The notes beneath the pieces were generated by a model. That model worked only from the letters and a program-made list of their open reading frames with translations. It had not been told where the DNA came from and ran no database searches. A DNA stretch of 47,431 bases from Catelliglobosispora koreensis DSM 44566 (lineage in GTDB: Bacteria; Actinomycetota; Actinomycetes; Mycobacteriales; Micromonosporaceae): positions 329,739 to 377,169 of the forward strand of contig NZ_KB903293.1 of assembly GCF_000379685.1 (NCBI RefSeq), in the 5' to 3' direction. The translations under genes were made by a program, and so were the position numbers. Shown piece after piece: positions 23,950-34,707 of this stretch; the first letter of the stretch is position 1, and every line of letters begins with the position of its first letter.

Positions 23950-25458
23950 TCATTTACCTGCCTGTACCGGGTTGATGTCGGCGATAGTCGCTTCCACCGC
24001 TGGGTTAATCACGTCAAGCACTGGCTGCGGATAGAACCCGAGCACCAGCAGGAAGGCGATCAGCGGGGCTACCACGATCATTTCCCGCTTCGTGAGGTCG
24101 CGCTTCATGGCGTCCACTGTGGACAGTGCCGGATTGAGCGTGCCCTGCGTTGTCCGCTGCACCATCCACAGCACGTAGGCCGCGGCGAGGATGATGCCGA
24201 TGGTCGCGATGACAGCGACCGTCTTGTTCACCTTGAACGTTCCGGCGAGAACCAGGAACTCGCTGACGAACGGGGCCAGACCAGGAAGCGCGAGCGATGC
24301 CATGCCAGCGAAGAAGAAGATGCCCGCTAGCAATGGCAGGAGTTTGCCCGCCCCGCCGAAGTCGTTGACGTGCGTGCTGCCGCGCCGGGCTACGAACATG
24401 CCGACCACGAGGAACAGCAGCCCGGTCGCCAGACCGTGGTTGATCATGTAAAGGACGGCACCGCTGCCGGCCTGAATGCTGAACACGAAGATCCCGATGC
24501 CGATGAAGCCGAAGTGGGCGATCGACGTGTAGCTGACGAGCCGCTTCAAGTCGTTCTGGCCAACGGCTAGCAGCGCGGCGTAGATGATGCCGACCAACGC
24601 GAGCGCGATCGCCAGTGGCGCGAAGTATTTCGACGCTTCAGGGAACAGCGGCAAGCAGTAGCGCAGGATGCCAAACGTGCCGACCTTGTCCATGACACCG
24701 ACGAGGAGCGCGGCGATGCCGGCCGGTGCCGCACCACCCGCGTCAGGAAGCCAGGTGTGGAACGGGAAGAACGGCGCCTTGATGGCGAAGGCCAGGAAGA
24801 AGCCGAGGAACAGCCAGCGCCCGACACCGGAATCGATGTCGGCGTTCACCAGCTGCTGCCAGTCAAACGTGTGTCCACCCACGACCCACAGGCCAACGAC
24901 GGCCGCCAGCATGAACAGACCGCCGACGAGCGAGTAGAGGAAGAACTTCACCGCGGCGTAGTGGCGCTGCTTGGTCGGGACGTCCTTGCTGAACGAGCCG
25001 ATGAGGAAATACATCGGGACCAGCATGACTTCGAAGAAGAGGTAGAACAGCAGCACGTCAGCCGAGGCGAACGCGCCAATCATCGTGCCTTCCAGCGCGA
25101 GGATGAGCGCGAAGTAGGCCGGAACGCTGCGCTTGCCACTGTTGTCGAGGTCGTGCCAGCTCGCCAGGATCACGATCGGCACCAGCAAAGCGGTCAGCGC
25201 CAGCATCACCAGCCCGATGCCGTCAGCGGCGAAGCTGAACTTGGCGTCCCAGGCGGGAATCCAGGTGTAGGACTCCTCCAGCCGCATCCGGCCGCTGTCA
25301 CTGCGGTAGGCGATCCAAGCCGCGACAGCCAGTCCAAACACGATCAGCGAGATGACCAGCGCCAGCTGCTTTGCCAGCTGTGGTTTCGTGCGCGGCACGA
25401 ATGCCACCAGCAGTGCCCCGATCAGGGGCACCACGGTCAAGAGCGACAAGTATTTCAT
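23950..25458 (-). CDS. nuoM: NADH-quinone oxidoreductase subunit M
   Basis: The product is 502 residues from ATG 25458, which overlaps the nuoL stop in ATGA; the frame is open far upstream, but that part is nuoL in another frame. It is an antiporter-like membrane subunit of complex I that takes part in proton translocation. Landmarks include FEVMLVPMYFLIG with the conserved glutamate, FAIKAPFFPFHTWLPDA and GQNDLKRLVSYTSIAHFGFI. Downstream it is spaced one base from nuoN. Confidence 0.97.
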   Translation of the reverse strand: MKYLSLLTVVPLIGALLVAFVPRTKPQLAKQLALVISLIVFGLAVAAWIAYRSDSGRMRLEESYTWIPAWDAKFSFAADGIGLVMLALTALLVPIVILASWHDLDNSGKRSVPAYFALILALEGTMIGAFASADVLLFYLFFEVMLVPMYFLIGSFSKDVPTKQRHYAAVKFFLYSLVGGLFMLAAVVGLWVVGGHTFDWQQLVNADIDSGVGRWLFLGFFLAFAIKAPFFPFHTWLPDAGGAAPAGIAALLVGVMDKVGTFGILRYCLPLFPEASKYFAPLAIALALVGIIYAALLAVGQNDLKRLVSYTSIAHFGFIGIGIFVFSIQAGSGAVLYMINHGLATGLLFLVVGMFVARRGSTHVNDFGGAGKLLPLLAGIFFFAGMASLALPGLAPFVSEFLVLAGTFKVNKTVAVIATIGIILAAAYVLWMVQRTTQGTLNPALSTVDAMKRDLTKREMIVVAPLIAFLLVLGFYPQPVLDVINPAVEATIADINPVQAGK

Positions 25459-27332
25459 CCGAGCCTCACTGCGAGGAGAGCGCCGAGCACGAGCACGCCG
25501 CCCGCGAGCATGGATAGGGCGTAGGAGCGCACGAAGCCGGTTTGCAGCCGCCGCAGCCGGCCCGACCCACCGCCGACGAGCGCCGCGAGTCCATTCACGA
25601 CACCGTCGATGCCCTTGTTGTCGACGTAGACCAGAGCCCGGGTCAGCCAGCTGCCCGGCTTCTCGAACACCGCTTCGTTGAACGCGTCGGTGTAGAGGTT
25701 GGCCCGCGCCGCCCGCACCACCGGGCCAGCGGGCTGCGGCTCCAAAGCGGTGCCGCGCCGGAACAACGCCCAGGCGAGCCCGGCACCTAGCACGGTCAGC
25801 ACCAGCGAAAGCACCGTGATCGCGGTGTGGCCAAGAACGCCGTGGACCTCTTCTGCCGGAGCGGCCGGCAAGGGCGGCTCCAGCCACTTCGCGACCGGGG
25901 AGGCCATCAGGCCACCGGCCACAACCGAGCCAATTGCCAACAGCACCAAGGGAATCCACATGACAGCCGGGGACTCGTGCGGGTGCTGTCCGTCGGTCCA
26001 CCGCTTCGGGCCGTGGAACGTCAAGACAAACAACCGGGTCATGTAGAAGGCCGTCAAGCCCGCGCCCAGGAGCGCGGCTCCACCGAACACCCAGGACTTC
26101 CACGCGTCGTGCTGCTCGAAAGCGGCCGCGATGATGGGTTCCTTGGTGAAGAAGCCGCTCAGCGGCGGCAAACCGATGATGGCCAGCCAGCCCATCATGA
26201 AGGTCAGCCAGGTGATCTTCATGTACTTGGCGAGCCCACCGAACCGTCTAATGTCGACTTGATCCTGCATCCCGTGCATGACCGAGCCGGCCCCGAGGAA
26301 CATGTTGGCCTTGAAGAAGCCGTGCGCCAGCAGGTGGATGATCGCCAGTGCGTAGGCGCCACCGCCCAGGCCAACGCCGAGGAACATGTAGCCGATCTGT
26401 GAAACCGTCGACCAGGCGAGCACGCGCTTGATGTCGTCCTTGGCCGCGCCGATGATGCAGCCCATCAGCAGCGTGAGCGCACCGACGCTGACGACGATCA
26501 GCTGCAGCGTGCTGTTGGCCGAGAAGATCGGGTTGGACCGGGCGATGAGGTAAACACCGGCGGTCACCATCGTCGCGGCGTGGATGAGCGCCGAAACCGG
26601 TGTGGGGCCTTCCATCGCGTCGGGCAACCATGCCTGAAGCGGGAACTGGCCCGACTTTCCGCACGCACCGAGGAGCAGCAGCAGACCGAGCACGAGAACC
26701 GTGCCGGTGGTCAGGGCACCAACTTGCGAGAACACCTGGTTGTAGTTCACCGTGCCGAGCTGAGCCAGCATGAGGAAGATGGCGATCGCGAAACCTGCGT
26801 CACCGACGCGGTTCATGAGGAACGCCTTCTTGCCCGCGGTCGCGGCCGAAGGACGGTTGTACCAGAAGGAAATCAGCAAGTACGACGCCAGACCGACGCC
26901 TTCCCAGCCGAGGTAGAGCATCACGTAGTTGTTGCCTAGCACCAGCAACAGCATCGCCGCGACGAAGAGGTTGAAGTAGCCGAAGAACCGGCGGCGGCCC
27001 TCATCGTGTGCCATGTAGCCGACGGCGTACAGGTGGATCAGCGAGCCGACGCCCGTGATCAGCAGCACGAAGACCGCGGTGAGCGGGTCAAACAACAGTC
27101 CAAAGTCGATAGTCATATCGCCGGACTTGAAGAAGGTCCACAGTGTCTGCTCGGCGGCCCGGCCCGGCAAATCACGCAGCCCAAAGAAGGCGATCAATCC
27201 AAGCACAAAGCTGGCGGCAGGCGCGAGGACGCCGAGCCAGTGACCCCAGCGATCGGCCTTGCGCCCGGCCAGGAGCAGCACGGCTGCCGAAGCCGCTGGA
27301 ATCGCGATCAGCAGCCAAAGATTAGAAAGCAT
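25455..27332 (-). CDS. nuoL: NADH-quinone oxidoreductase subunit L
   Basis: The product is 625 residues, with more than 14 membrane helices and the C-terminal extension that forms the lateral helix along the complex I membrane arm. The core landmarks are YLGWEGVGLASYLLI, GKSGQFPLQAWLPDAMEGPT with PVSALIHAATMV, and ASTVSQIGYM-like WSTVSQIGYMFLG. It is the distal proton-pumping subunit. It starts 7 bases after the nuoK stop and overlaps nuoM by 4 bases. Confidence 0.97.
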   Translation of the reverse strand: MLSNLWLLIAIPAASAAVLLLAGRKADRWGHWLGVLAPAASFVLGLIAFFGLRDLPGRAAEQTLWTFFKSGDMTIDFGLLFDPLTAVFVLLITGVGSLIHLYAVGYMAHDEGRRRFFGYFNLFVAAMLLLVLGNNYVMLYLGWEGVGLASYLLISFWYNRPSAATAGKKAFLMNRVGDAGFAIAIFLMLAQLGTVNYNQVFSQVGALTTGTVLVLGLLLLLGACGKSGQFPLQAWLPDAMEGPTPVSALIHAATMVTAGVYLIARSNPIFSANSTLQLIVVSVGALTLLMGCIIGAAKDDIKRVLAWSTVSQIGYMFLGVGLGGGAYALAIIHLLAHGFFKANMFLGAGSVMHGMQDQVDIRRFGGLAKYMKITWLTFMMGWLAIIGLPPLSGFFTKEPIIAAAFEQHDAWKSWVFGGAALLGAGLTAFYMTRLFVLTFHGPKRWTDGQHPHESPAVMWIPLVLLAIGSVVAGGLMASPVAKWLEPPLPAAPAEEVHGVLGHTAITVLSLVLTVLGAGLAWALFRRGTALEPQPAGPVVRAARANLYTDAFNEAVFEKPGSWLTRALVYVDNKGIDGVVNGLAALVGGGSGRLRRLQTGFVRSYALSMLAGGVLVLGALLAVRLG

Positions 27333-27339
27333 GTCGTCC

Positions 27340-27639
27340 TCAGTACTTCAGCAGGTTCGCGTCATCGACGCTGGCGGAGCGCCGAGTCCGGAAGATCAAC
27401 ATGATGATGGCGAGCCCGATCACGACCTCGGCCGCGGCGACCACCATGGCGAAGAACGCCATGATCTGCCCGTCCAGCGTGCCGTTGATCCGGCTGAAGG
27501 TCACCAGCGCGAGGTTCGCGGCGTTGAGCATGAGCTCGACACACATGAACAGCACGATGGCGTTGCGCCGGACCAGTACGCCGACAGCGCCAATGCTGAA
27601 CAGCACCGCGGCCAGCACGATGTACCACATCGGAGTCAT
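27340..27639 (-). CDS. nuoK: NADH-quinone oxidoreductase subunit K
   Basis: The product is 99 residues with three membrane helices, the normal size. The conserved membrane glutamates are in [16 protein letters not shown] and [13 protein letters not shown]; they form part of the proton path between the quinone site and the antiporter-like subunits. The gene starts 2 bases after the nuoJ stop. Confidence 0.97.
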   Translation of the reverse strand: MTPMWYIVLAAVLFSIGAVGVLVRRNAIVLFMCVELMLNAANLALVTFSRINGTLDGQIMAFFAMVVAAAEVVIGLAIIMLIFRTRRSASVDDANLLKY

Positions 27640-27641
27640 GA

Positions 27642-28394
27642 TTAGGCTCCTCCAGTGAGCGTGGGCTTGTCAGCCTTCTCCGCCGCCGTGAGTTCCCGCG
27701 TGGGCAGGATCGGCGAAATGCTGCGCTGCGACGGGTTTCCGTCGGGAAGCTTGGCCGGAGTCGCCACCGAGTTGGACGTGGCGAAGACGCCCGGTCCCGG
27801 CTTCGGCCCGGGGTAGTTGCCCGGCAGGAACCGCTCGCGCATCTTGGCGACCTGACCCACGGCCTTCACACCGCTCTTCTCCTGGTGCGCCAGGATCATG
27901 GCACCGACCGCTGCCGTGATGAGCAGGGCGCTGGTGACTTCGAAGGCGAAAACGTAGTTGGTGAAGATCAGCTTGGCGAGGCCCTGGACGTTGCCGTCCT
28001 TGTTAGCCGCCTCCAGCCCGACCACCGTGTAGTCGCGGGTGGCTTGGTAGATCCCGGTTGCCATCAGGCCGGCCAGACCGACGCCGAGCAGCGTGCCCAC
28101 GACTTTCTGTCCCCGCAATGTTTCGATGACCGAGTCGGAGGCATCCCTGCCGACCAGCATGAGCACGAAGAGGAACAGCATCATGATGGCGCCGGTGTAG
28201 ACGATGATCTGCACCATGCCGATGAACGGTCCGGCTTGGACGATGTAGAACACCCCGAGGCTCAGCATGGTCAGGATCAGCCACAGCGCCGAGTGCACCG
28301 CGTTTCGGGCCAGGACCATGCCCAGCGCGCCGATCACCGCCAGCGGCGCCAGGATGAAGAAGGTGATGATCTCACCCGTTTGCACTGCGCTCAT
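27642..28394 (-). CDS. nuoJ: NADH-quinone oxidoreductase subunit J
   Basis: The product is 250 residues from ATG 28394, overlapping the nuoI stop in ATGA; the longer open frame upstream is a nuoI shadow. It has five membrane helices. The NuoJ hallmark [20 protein letters not shown] contains the flexible pi-bulge helix. A hydrophilic tail of about 85 residues ([20 protein letters not shown]...) follows the last helix, as is common in actinobacterial NuoJ. It is a proton-path subunit of the complex I membrane arm. Confidence 0.96.
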   Translation of the reverse strand: MSAVQTGEIITFFILAPLAVIGALGMVLARNAVHSALWLILTMLSLGVFYIVQAGPFIGMVQIIVYTGAIMMLFLFVLMLVGRDASDSVIETLRGQKVVGTLLGVGLAGLMATGIYQATRDYTVVGLEAANKDGNVQGLAKLIFTNYVFAFEVTSALLITAAVGAMILAHQEKSGVKAVGQVAKMRERFLPGNYPGPKPGPGVFATSNSVATPAKLPDGNPSQRSISPILPTRELTAAEKADKPTLTGGA

Positions 28395-28921
28395 GAACGC
28401 TTCTCCGCTCCCGCTGACACGCCTGGGTTCGTCAGCGCGCCCAGGTAGTAGTCCTTTTCGGAGTCTCCGAGGCGCATCGCGTGCGGCGGCTGCTCCATGC
28501 CGGGCAGCAGCGGCGCGAGCAGCTGCTCCTTCGTGAAGATCAGATCCTTGCGGTTGTCGCGCGCCAACTCGTATTCGTTGCTCATCGTCAGCGATCGCGT
28601 CGGGCACGCCTCGATGCACAGCCCGCAGAAGATGCAGCGCGCGTAGTTGATCTGATAGACGCTGGCGTAACGCTCACCCGGGGAGTAACGCTGATCCTCG
28701 GTGTTGTCACCGCCCTCGACATAGATCGCGTCCGCCGGGCAGGCCCACGCGCACAGTTCGCAGCCGATGCACTTCTCCAGGCCGTCAGGGTGACGGTTGA
28801 GGATGTGGCGGCCGTGGTAACGCGGCGCCGTCGCGTCCGGCTTTTCTGGGTATTTAGTGGTGACGGTCTTCTTGAACATGTGCGAGAACGTGACACCAAA
28901 ACCCTTAACCGCATCAAGCAT
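28391..28921 (-). CDS. nuoI: NADH-quinone oxidoreductase subunit I
   Basis: The product is 176 residues from ATG 28921. Two ferredoxin-type [4Fe-4S] motifs, [12 protein letters not shown] and [12 protein letters not shown], carry clusters N6a and N6b, which pass electrons towards NuoB. The N-terminal [22 protein letters not shown] is the amphipathic membrane-binding region. The gene starts one base after the nuoH stop and overlaps nuoJ by 4 bases. Confidence 0.97.
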   Translation of the reverse strand: MLDAVKGFGVTFSHMFKKTVTTKYPEKPDATAPRYHGRHILNRHPDGLEKCIGCELCAWACPADAIYVEGGDNTEDQRYSPGERYASVYQINYARCIFCGLCIEACPTRSLTMSNEYELARDNRKDLIFTKEQLLAPLLPGMEQPPHAMRLGDSEKDYYLGALTNPGVSAGAEKRS

Positions 28922-28922
28922 T

Positions 28923-30221
28923 TCAGACCACCTCCCTCTCTGCCGTGATCCGCCGGGCACGCGGGGAAACAGGAACTTCAAGATCAATTGGGGGTACCGG
29001 GTAACTGCCGGCCGGGCGCTTGGCGACCTGCTTCTCCATGGGCACTTCGACGGCCTTCTTCTTGCTGGGCCAGAAAAGTGCGCCGAGCAGGAGCAGGGCC
29101 ACCGGGATGATCGCCCACAGCAGGTTATCGGTGTTCTGCGAGGTCTTGATGCCTGCCAGCACCACGATCCACACCAGGTTGGCCGGGATGAGCACCTTCC
29201 AGCCGAACCGCATGAACTGGTCGTAACGCAGCCGTGGCAACGTTCCGCGCAGCCACACGAAGATGAACAGCGCGATCAGCAGCTTGATGGTGAACCACAG
29301 CACCGGAAGCCAGCCTTGGTTGATCGCGTGTTCGGGGCCAAAGCCCGGGAAGCGCCAGCCGCCAAAGAACAACGTCACGGCCAGACCGGAGACGGTCACC
29401 ATGTTGATGTATTCGGCGAGGAAGAACAGCGCGAACTTCAGCGAGGAGTATTCGGTGTGGAAACCACCGACGAGCTCCGACTCGGCCTCGGGAAGGTCGA
29501 ACGGGGCACGGTTGGTCTCACCGACCGCCGAGATGGCGTAGATGATGAAGCTTGGCAGCAGCAAGACGACGTACCAGTTGGGGGTGGTGAAGCTCCAGCC
29601 ACCCAGCACGTCCGGCACCGTGGTCTGTGACGATTCCGCTTGCGCCTTAACGATTTCAGACGTGCTCATCGTGCCGGACATCATGAAGACCGCCACAATG
29701 GACAGTCCCATCGCGACTTCGTAAGAAATCATCTGCGCGCTGGAGCGCAGACCACCCAGCAGTGGGTACGTCGAGCCCGACGCCCAGCCACTGAGCACGA
29801 TGCCATAGATACCAAGGCCCGAGCACGCGAGCACGAGGAGCACCGCGACCGGGATGTCCGTCAGCTGCAACGGCGTCTTCTGGCCAAACAGCGAGACGAT
29901 CGGCCCGAACGGCATGATCGCGAAAGCGGTGAACGCACAGATCGTCGAGATCACCGGTGCGATGAAGAAGACCACCTTGTCCGCCTTGAGCGGCATGATG
30001 TCTTCCTTGAACGCCAGCTTGAGACCGTCGGCGAGCGACTGCAGCAAACCGAAGGGACCGTTACGGTTCGGTCCGGGACGCACCTGCATCCGCGCGACGA
30101 CGCGCCGCTCGTACCAAATCGTGAACAGGGTCATGACGACCAGGAACACGAAGACCGCGAGCACCTTGATCAGGACGATCCACCAGACGTCCTTGCCAAA
30201 GTCCGCAAGGGTCGGCATCAT
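28923..30221 (-). CDS. nuoH: NADH-quinone oxidoreductase subunit H
   Basis: The product is 432 residues, longer than the E. coli subunit because of a C-terminal hydrophilic tail of about 60 residues, which is typical of actinobacteria. The quinone-site and E-channel landmarks are present: [24 protein letters not shown], and the acidic loop [20 protein letters not shown]. It forms the junction between the hydrophilic arm and the membrane arm. Translation is coupled to nuoG through an ATGA overlap. Confidence 0.97.
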   Translation of the reverse strand: MMPTLADFGKDVWWIVLIKVLAVFVFLVVMTLFTIWYERRVVARMQVRPGPNRNGPFGLLQSLADGLKLAFKEDIMPLKADKVVFFIAPVISTICAFTAFAIMPFGPIVSLFGQKTPLQLTDIPVAVLLVLACSGLGIYGIVLSGWASGSTYPLLGGLRSSAQMISYEVAMGLSIVAVFMMSGTMSTSEIVKAQAESSQTTVPDVLGGWSFTTPNWYVVLLLPSFIIYAISAVGETNRAPFDLPEAESELVGGFHTEYSSLKFALFFLAEYINMVTVSGLAVTLFFGGWRFPGFGPEHAINQGWLPVLWFTIKLLIALFIFVWLRGTLPRLRYDQFMRFGWKVLIPANLVWIVVLAGIKTSQNTDNLLWAIIPVALLLLGALFWPSKKKAVEVPMEKQVAKRPAGSYPVPPIDLEVPVSPRARRITAEREVV

Positions 30222-32629
30222 TTCGCGCCTCCAACCGTGACCACCGCGGCGGGGCCAAGCGTGCGGCGCACCGTGGAGCCGGGTGAGTTCGTCGGGAGCC
30301 AGACCACGTCATCTGGCATGTCTGTGATCTGCGCGGGCAGCGTGATCGTTCCGCGTTCGGTGCTGACGCTCACCGCGTCACCGTCGTTGAGGCCAAGCGT
30401 GTTAGCCCGGGCCTTCGACAGCAGCACCACCGCTGGACGCGCGGTGCCCATGAGGATGTCGTCGCCGTCGGTCATCGCCCCGAGGTCGAGCAGCATCGGC
30501 CAGGTCGCCAGCAGCGCCTGCCCGTCGGCGAGCGCCGGAAGCGTTTGCGCGGCAGCGACTGGCGCGTGCGGCCGGGCCGACTTCGTCGCCGGGAGGCTGC
30601 CGAGTTCCCGCTGCACCGAGTGCACGTCAGCGGTGCCAAGCTTCACGTTCAGCTGCGCCGCGATGGCGTCGAGCACCCGGCCGTCGCTCAGGTGAGCGCC
30701 GGTGTTGGGCGTGGCTAGTGCTTGCTCGAAGGTGCGCAGGCGGCCTTCCCAGTTCACATAGGAGCCAGCCTTTTCGGCCATTGCTGCCACAGGGAAGACC
30801 ACGTCGGCGCGACGCGACACCGCCGACATTCGCAGTTCGAGGCTGACCAGGAACCCGACCTTGTCGAGAGCCTGCTCGGCCAGCTGCGGGTCGCTGAAGT
30901 CGCCCGGGTCGACGCCCGCGACGACCAGTGCGCCCATGCGTCCCTCCGCCGCGGCCTTCAGCTGAGCGTTGGCGTCGCGGCCAGCTCCGCTGGGCAGGTG
31001 CCCGGTGTTGAGGCCCCAGGCCTCGCTCAGCTCCACCCGCGCGGCCGCGTCGGTGACGGCCCGTCCGCCGGGAAGCAGGTTTGGCAGACAGCCCGCGTCA
31101 ACCGCGCCCCGGTCGCCCGCGCGGCGTGGCATCCACACCAGCCGTGCGCCGCTGCGCGAAGCCAGCGCGGCAGCACCGGACAGTCCACCTGGGACAGTCG
31201 CGAGCCGCTCGCCGGCGATGATGATCGTGTCGCCGTCGGCACCCTCAAAGTCGGTCAGGGCGAAGGGTTCCCGGCCCGGCACCGCCTCAAGGAGCGTGGC
31301 GTTGAGCTTGGCCAGGCCGCGCGACAGGAACGCGCCAACCGCGGTCACCTTGAGCTTGCGCGCGCGAACAGCCTTACGCAGGCGCAGGAAGACGATCGGT
31401 GACTCCTCCTCGGGCTCAAAGCCCACGAGGACAACGTGTTTTGCCTTCTCCAAGTCGGCGTAGGTGACGCCGGGCTCATAGGCGGCAAGGAAGTCAGCTT
31501 CCTCACCGGACAGTGGACGCGACCGGAAGTCGATGTCGTTGGTCTGCAACACGACCCGGGCGAACTTGGCGTAGGCGTAAGCGTCTTCGACCGTCAGCCG
31601 GCCACCCGTCAACACCCCGACGCCATAGGCGCCATCACGGGCCGCCCGCAGACCTTCGGCCGCTTTCGCGAGCGCTTCGGTCCAGCTCGCCGGAACGAGC
31701 TCGCCTGTTGCCGAATCGCGGATCAGCGGAGAGGTCAGGCGGTCAAAAGCGTTGGCGTACTGGAAACCCCAGCGGCCCTTGTCACAGTTCCACTCTTCGT
31801 TGACCTGTGGGTCCTCACCGGCCAGGCGGCGCATGACCTTGCCACGGCGGTGGTCGGTGCGCTGCGCGCAACCGGCCGCGCAGTGCTCACACGAGCTTTC
31901 CGAGGACACCAGGTCGAATGGGCGGGCGCGGAAGCGGTACTGCGCACCGGTCAGGGCGCCCACTGGGCAGATCTGCACGGTGTTGCCGGAGAAGTAGGAG
32001 TTGAACGGGACGTCGCCTTCGTCGCCCGGCTCGCCGCCGTAAACCTCGTCGCGGTAGATGTTGATGGACTCGGCGGAGGAGCGATCCATCAGATCGATGA
32101 ACTTGTCGCCCGCGATCTCATCGGAGAACCGGGTGCAGCGCTGGCAGAGCACGCAACGCTCACGGTCCAGCAGCACCTGCGAGGAGATGTTGATCGGCTT
32201 CTCGTACTCGCGCTTGTGCTCGTGGAAGCGGCTGTCCGTGCGGCCAGACTTCATGGCCTGGTTCTGCAGCGGGCACTCACCGCCCTTGTCGCACATGGGG
32301 CAGTCGAGCGGGTGGTTGATCAGCAGGAGTTCCATGATCCCCTCCTGCGCCTTCTTGGCCACAGGTGAGGTGCGGTGCGTGTTGACCACCATGCCGTCGG
32401 CGACGGTCTGGGTGCAGGAGGCCACCGGCTTGCGCTGACCCTCCACTTCGACCAGACACTGCCGGCAGGCACCGGCGGGCGCCAGCAACGGGTGATCACA
32501 GAACCGCGGGATCTCGATGCCCATCCGCTCCGCGGTGCGGATGACGAGCTCACCCTTCGGCGCGGTGACTTCGATCCCGTCGATGGTCAGCGTCACCTCA
32601 TCGGTGCTCTTTACTACTTCCTGAGTCAT
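30218..32629 (-). CDS. nuoG: NADH-quinone oxidoreductase subunit G
   Basis: The product is 803 residues from ATG 32629, which shares one base with the nuoF stop (TGATG). An N-terminal [2Fe-2S] ferredoxin-like domain ([15 protein letters not shown] ... C) is followed by the His-ligated cluster motif [14 protein letters not shown]. Next come a [4Fe-4S] segment (CVLCQRC ... CPVGAL) and a further cluster, CEHCAAGC ... CDKGRW, in the molybdopterin-oxidoreductase-like part. That part carries no molybdenum cofactor in complex I. It carries electrons from NuoF to NuoI. Confidence 0.96.
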   Translation of the reverse strand: MTQEVVKSTDEVTLTIDGIEVTAPKGELVIRTAERMGIEIPRFCDHPLLAPAGACRQCLVEVEGQRKPVASCTQTVADGMVVNTHRTSPVAKKAQEGIMELLLINHPLDCPMCDKGGECPLQNQAMKSGRTDSRFHEHKREYEKPINISSQVLLDRERCVLCQRCTRFSDEIAGDKFIDLMDRSSAESINIYRDEVYGGEPGDEGDVPFNSYFSGNTVQICPVGALTGAQYRFRARPFDLVSSESSCEHCAAGCAQRTDHRRGKVMRRLAGEDPQVNEEWNCDKGRWGFQYANAFDRLTSPLIRDSATGELVPASWTEALAKAAEGLRAARDGAYGVGVLTGGRLTVEDAYAYAKFARVVLQTNDIDFRSRPLSGEEADFLAAYEPGVTYADLEKAKHVVLVGFEPEEESPIVFLRLRKAVRARKLKVTAVGAFLSRGLAKLNATLLEAVPGREPFALTDFEGADGDTIIIAGERLATVPGGLSGAAALASRSGARLVWMPRRAGDRGAVDAGCLPNLLPGGRAVTDAAARVELSEAWGLNTGHLPSGAGRDANAQLKAAAEGRMGALVVAGVDPGDFSDPQLAEQALDKVGFLVSLELRMSAVSRRADVVFPVAAMAEKAGSYVNWEGRLRTFEQALATPNTGAHLSDGRVLDAIAAQLNVKLGTADVHSVQRELGSLPATKSARPHAPVAAAQTLPALADGQALLATWPMLLDLGAMTDGDDILMGTARPAVVLLSKARANTLGLNDGDAVSVSTERGTITLPAQITDMPDDVVWLPTNSPGSTVRRTLGPAAVVTVGGAK

Positions 32630-33930
32630 CAGTGCGCTCCTGCCAAAGCCTTGGCGCTCAACTTCGGCGCGGTGCGCCCTTCGATGTAGTCCAGGTAGTC
32701 CTGCTTGAACCACTGCAGCGAGGACGTCACCGGGCTCGTCGCGCCGTCACCGAGGCCGCAGAAGGAGCGGCCCATGATGTTGTCGGCGGTGTCGAGCAGG
32801 GTGTCGAGGTCCTCGTGGGTGCCCTCGCCGGAAAGGATGCGCCGGTAAACCCGGACCATCCAGTAGTTGCCCTCACGGCACGGAGTGCACTTGCCGCAGG
32901 ACTCGTGGTGGTAGAACTCCAGCCACCGGTAGGTCGCGTAGACCACACAGTCCTGATCGGAGAAGATCTGGGTCGCCGTGGTGCCGAGAATCGAACCCGC
33001 CGCGGCGACACCTTCGAAGTCCATCGGGGTGTCAATGTGTTGCGCGGCAAGCAAAGGCGTAGACGAGCCACCAGGCGTCCAGAACTTGAGCTCGTGCCCG
33101 TCCTGCATTCCGCCCGCGAGTTCGATGAGTTCCCGCAACGTAATGCCGAGACCACACTCGTATTGGCCCGGGTTCTTGATCCGCCCGGAGAGGCTGTAAA
33201 TCATTGGCCCGCTTGACTTCTCGGTGCCCATCGACTTCCACCACGCCGCGCCACCGAGCACGATGTAGGGCACGCTCGCGATGGTGCCAACGTTGTTGAC
33301 GACCGTGGGGCTCGCGTAGAGACCGTGCGTCGCTGGGAACGGGGGACGCAGGCGAGGCTGTCCCCGGAATCCTTCGAGGGAGTCCAGCAGCGCGGTTTCC
33401 TCACCGCAGATGTAGGCGCCCGCTCCACTGTGGACGACCAGGTCGAGGTCGAACCCGGTACCCAGAATGTTCTTGCCTAGGTAGCCAGCCTTGTAGGCCT
33501 CCTGAACAGCGTTGCGCAACCGGCGCGCGGCGTGAACCGCCTCGCCCCGGATGTAGATGTAAGCGCGGTTGGCGCGAATGGCATACGACGCGATGATGCA
33601 GCCCTCGATCAGCGAGTGCGGATCGTGCGTCATCAGCGGGAGGTCCTTGCACGTTCCCGGCTCGCCTTCGTCGGCGTTGACCACCAGGTAGTGCGGCTTG
33701 CCATCGTTTTGCGGGATGAAGCCCCACTTGAGCCCGGTCGGGAAGCCAGCGCCACCGCGGCCGCGCAGACCCGAGTCCTTGATCAGGGCGATGAGGTCAT
33801 CGGGGTGGGCCTGCAGGGCTTTCTTGGCCGCGGCATAGCCATCGAGACGCTCGTAAACGTCGATGCGCCACGCATCGGGGGACAGCCAGCGCTTCGTGAG
33901 CACCGGCGTCAGCTTTTCGTAGACGCTCAT
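32629..33930 (-). CDS. nuoF: NADH-quinone oxidoreductase subunit F
   Basis: The product is 433 residues from ATG 33930, which has GGAGGG seven bases upstream; a longer frame to 33969 lacks a ribosome site. It binds NADH and FMN. The glycine-rich [13 protein letters not shown], the [12 protein letters not shown] segment and the [4Fe-4S] motif [12 protein letters not shown] plus a later cysteine (GRSFCGLG) are all present. Hydride from NADH passes to FMN here. It is preceded by an 81-base gap after nuoE, the only sizeable gap inside the nuo series. Confidence 0.97.
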   Translation of the reverse strand: MSVYEKLTPVLTKRWLSPDAWRIDVYERLDGYAAAKKALQAHPDDLIALIKDSGLRGRGGAGFPTGLKWGFIPQNDGKPHYLVVNADEGEPGTCKDLPLMTHDPHSLIEGCIIASYAIRANRAYIYIRGEAVHAARRLRNAVQEAYKAGYLGKNILGTGFDLDLVVHSGAGAYICGEETALLDSLEGFRGQPRLRPPFPATHGLYASPTVVNNVGTIASVPYIVLGGAAWWKSMGTEKSSGPMIYSLSGRIKNPGQYECGLGITLRELIELAGGMQDGHELKFWTPGGSSTPLLAAQHIDTPMDFEGVAAAGSILGTTATQIFSDQDCVVYATYRWLEFYHHESCGKCTPCREGNYWMVRVYRRILSGEGTHEDLDTLLDTADNIMGRSFCGLGDGATSPVTSSLQWFKQDYLDYIEGRTAPKLSAKALAGAH

Positions 33931-34011
33931 GCTATGCCCTCCTACGTCGGCCATGCTGCCGCAACGCATTGAGCGGGCCCAGCCTCATGATTCGCTCGTG
34001 CAAGCACTCGC

Positions 34012-34707
34012 TCATGCCTTCTTCTCCGCCGTTGGGATCGGAGTGTTTATGTCAAAGCCCTTCGGGCTGACACCGTGCTTCTGCGCCAGCTTGAGACCGG
34101 CGAGGGTGGGATCACCCGCGACCCCATCGGCGACCGCACCGTCGCGGTCGTCGGCGAAACCGGCGAGCTGAATCGACATCTCCTTGAGCGTGCAAAGACG
34201 GGCACCGCGGCTGGGCTGCGGGCGCTCGCCCTGGCGCAGCTTGTCGACCAGCTCGACCGCACCATCGGGGTTGACCCCGTCGAAGAAGTCGTAGTTGACC
34301 GTCATGACCGGGCCATAGTCACAGGCCGCCAGACACTCGGCGTGCTCAAGCGTGATGGTCCCGTCAGCGGTGGTCTCGTCGTGCCCCACACCGAGGTGCT
34401 CGGTCAGCGCGTCGTAAACCGCTTGCCCGCCAAGGACATTGCACATGGTGTTGGTGCACACGCTGACGAGGAAGTCACCGGTCGGGCGGCGCTTGTACAT
34501 CGTGTAGAAGCTCGCCACCGCACCAACGTTGGCCTTTTGCAGGCCCAGCTGGTCGGCGCAGAACTCGATGCCATCCGGGGAAACGTAACCCTCGACCGAC
34601 TGCACCAGGTGCAGCATCGGCAGCAACGCTGAGCGCTGCTTGCCTTCGGGGTAGCGGGCGATGATTTCCTTTGCCCGGTCTTGGATCTCTTGGCTAAAGA
34701 CAGTCAT
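34012..34707 (-). CDS. nuoE: NADH-quinone oxidoreductase subunit E
   Basis: The product is 231 residues. It is a thioredoxin-like [2Fe-2S] subunit with ligands in CTNTMC and [10 protein letters not shown]. The region [18 protein letters not shown] is the usual NuoE hallmark. A C-terminal extension of about 60 residues beyond the cluster domain ([17 protein letters not shown]...) is a common actinobacterial feature. The start overlaps the nuoD stop in ATGA. Confidence 0.96.
   Translation of the reverse strand: MTVFSQEIQDRAKEIIARYPEGKQRSALLPMLHLVQSVEGYVSPDGIEFCADQLGLQKANVGAVASFYTMYKRRPTGDFLVSVCTNTMCNVLGGQAVYDALTEHLGVGHDETTADGTITLEHAECLAACDYGPVMTVNYDFFDGVNPDGAVELVDKLRQGERPQPSRGARLCTLKEMSIQLAGFADDRDGAVADGVAGDPTLAGLKLAQKHGVSPKGFDINTPIPTAEKKA

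Noticed and set aside
25459-26103. Upstream extension of the nuoM reading frame (215 residues)
   Set aside because: It overlaps nuoL entirely and is Arg-rich; the ATGA start at 25458 is the proper one.
33931-33990. Start-codon inverted repeat at nuoF
   Set aside because: The candidate arms share only scattered matches and form no perfect stem comparable to those at phoX or mqnC.
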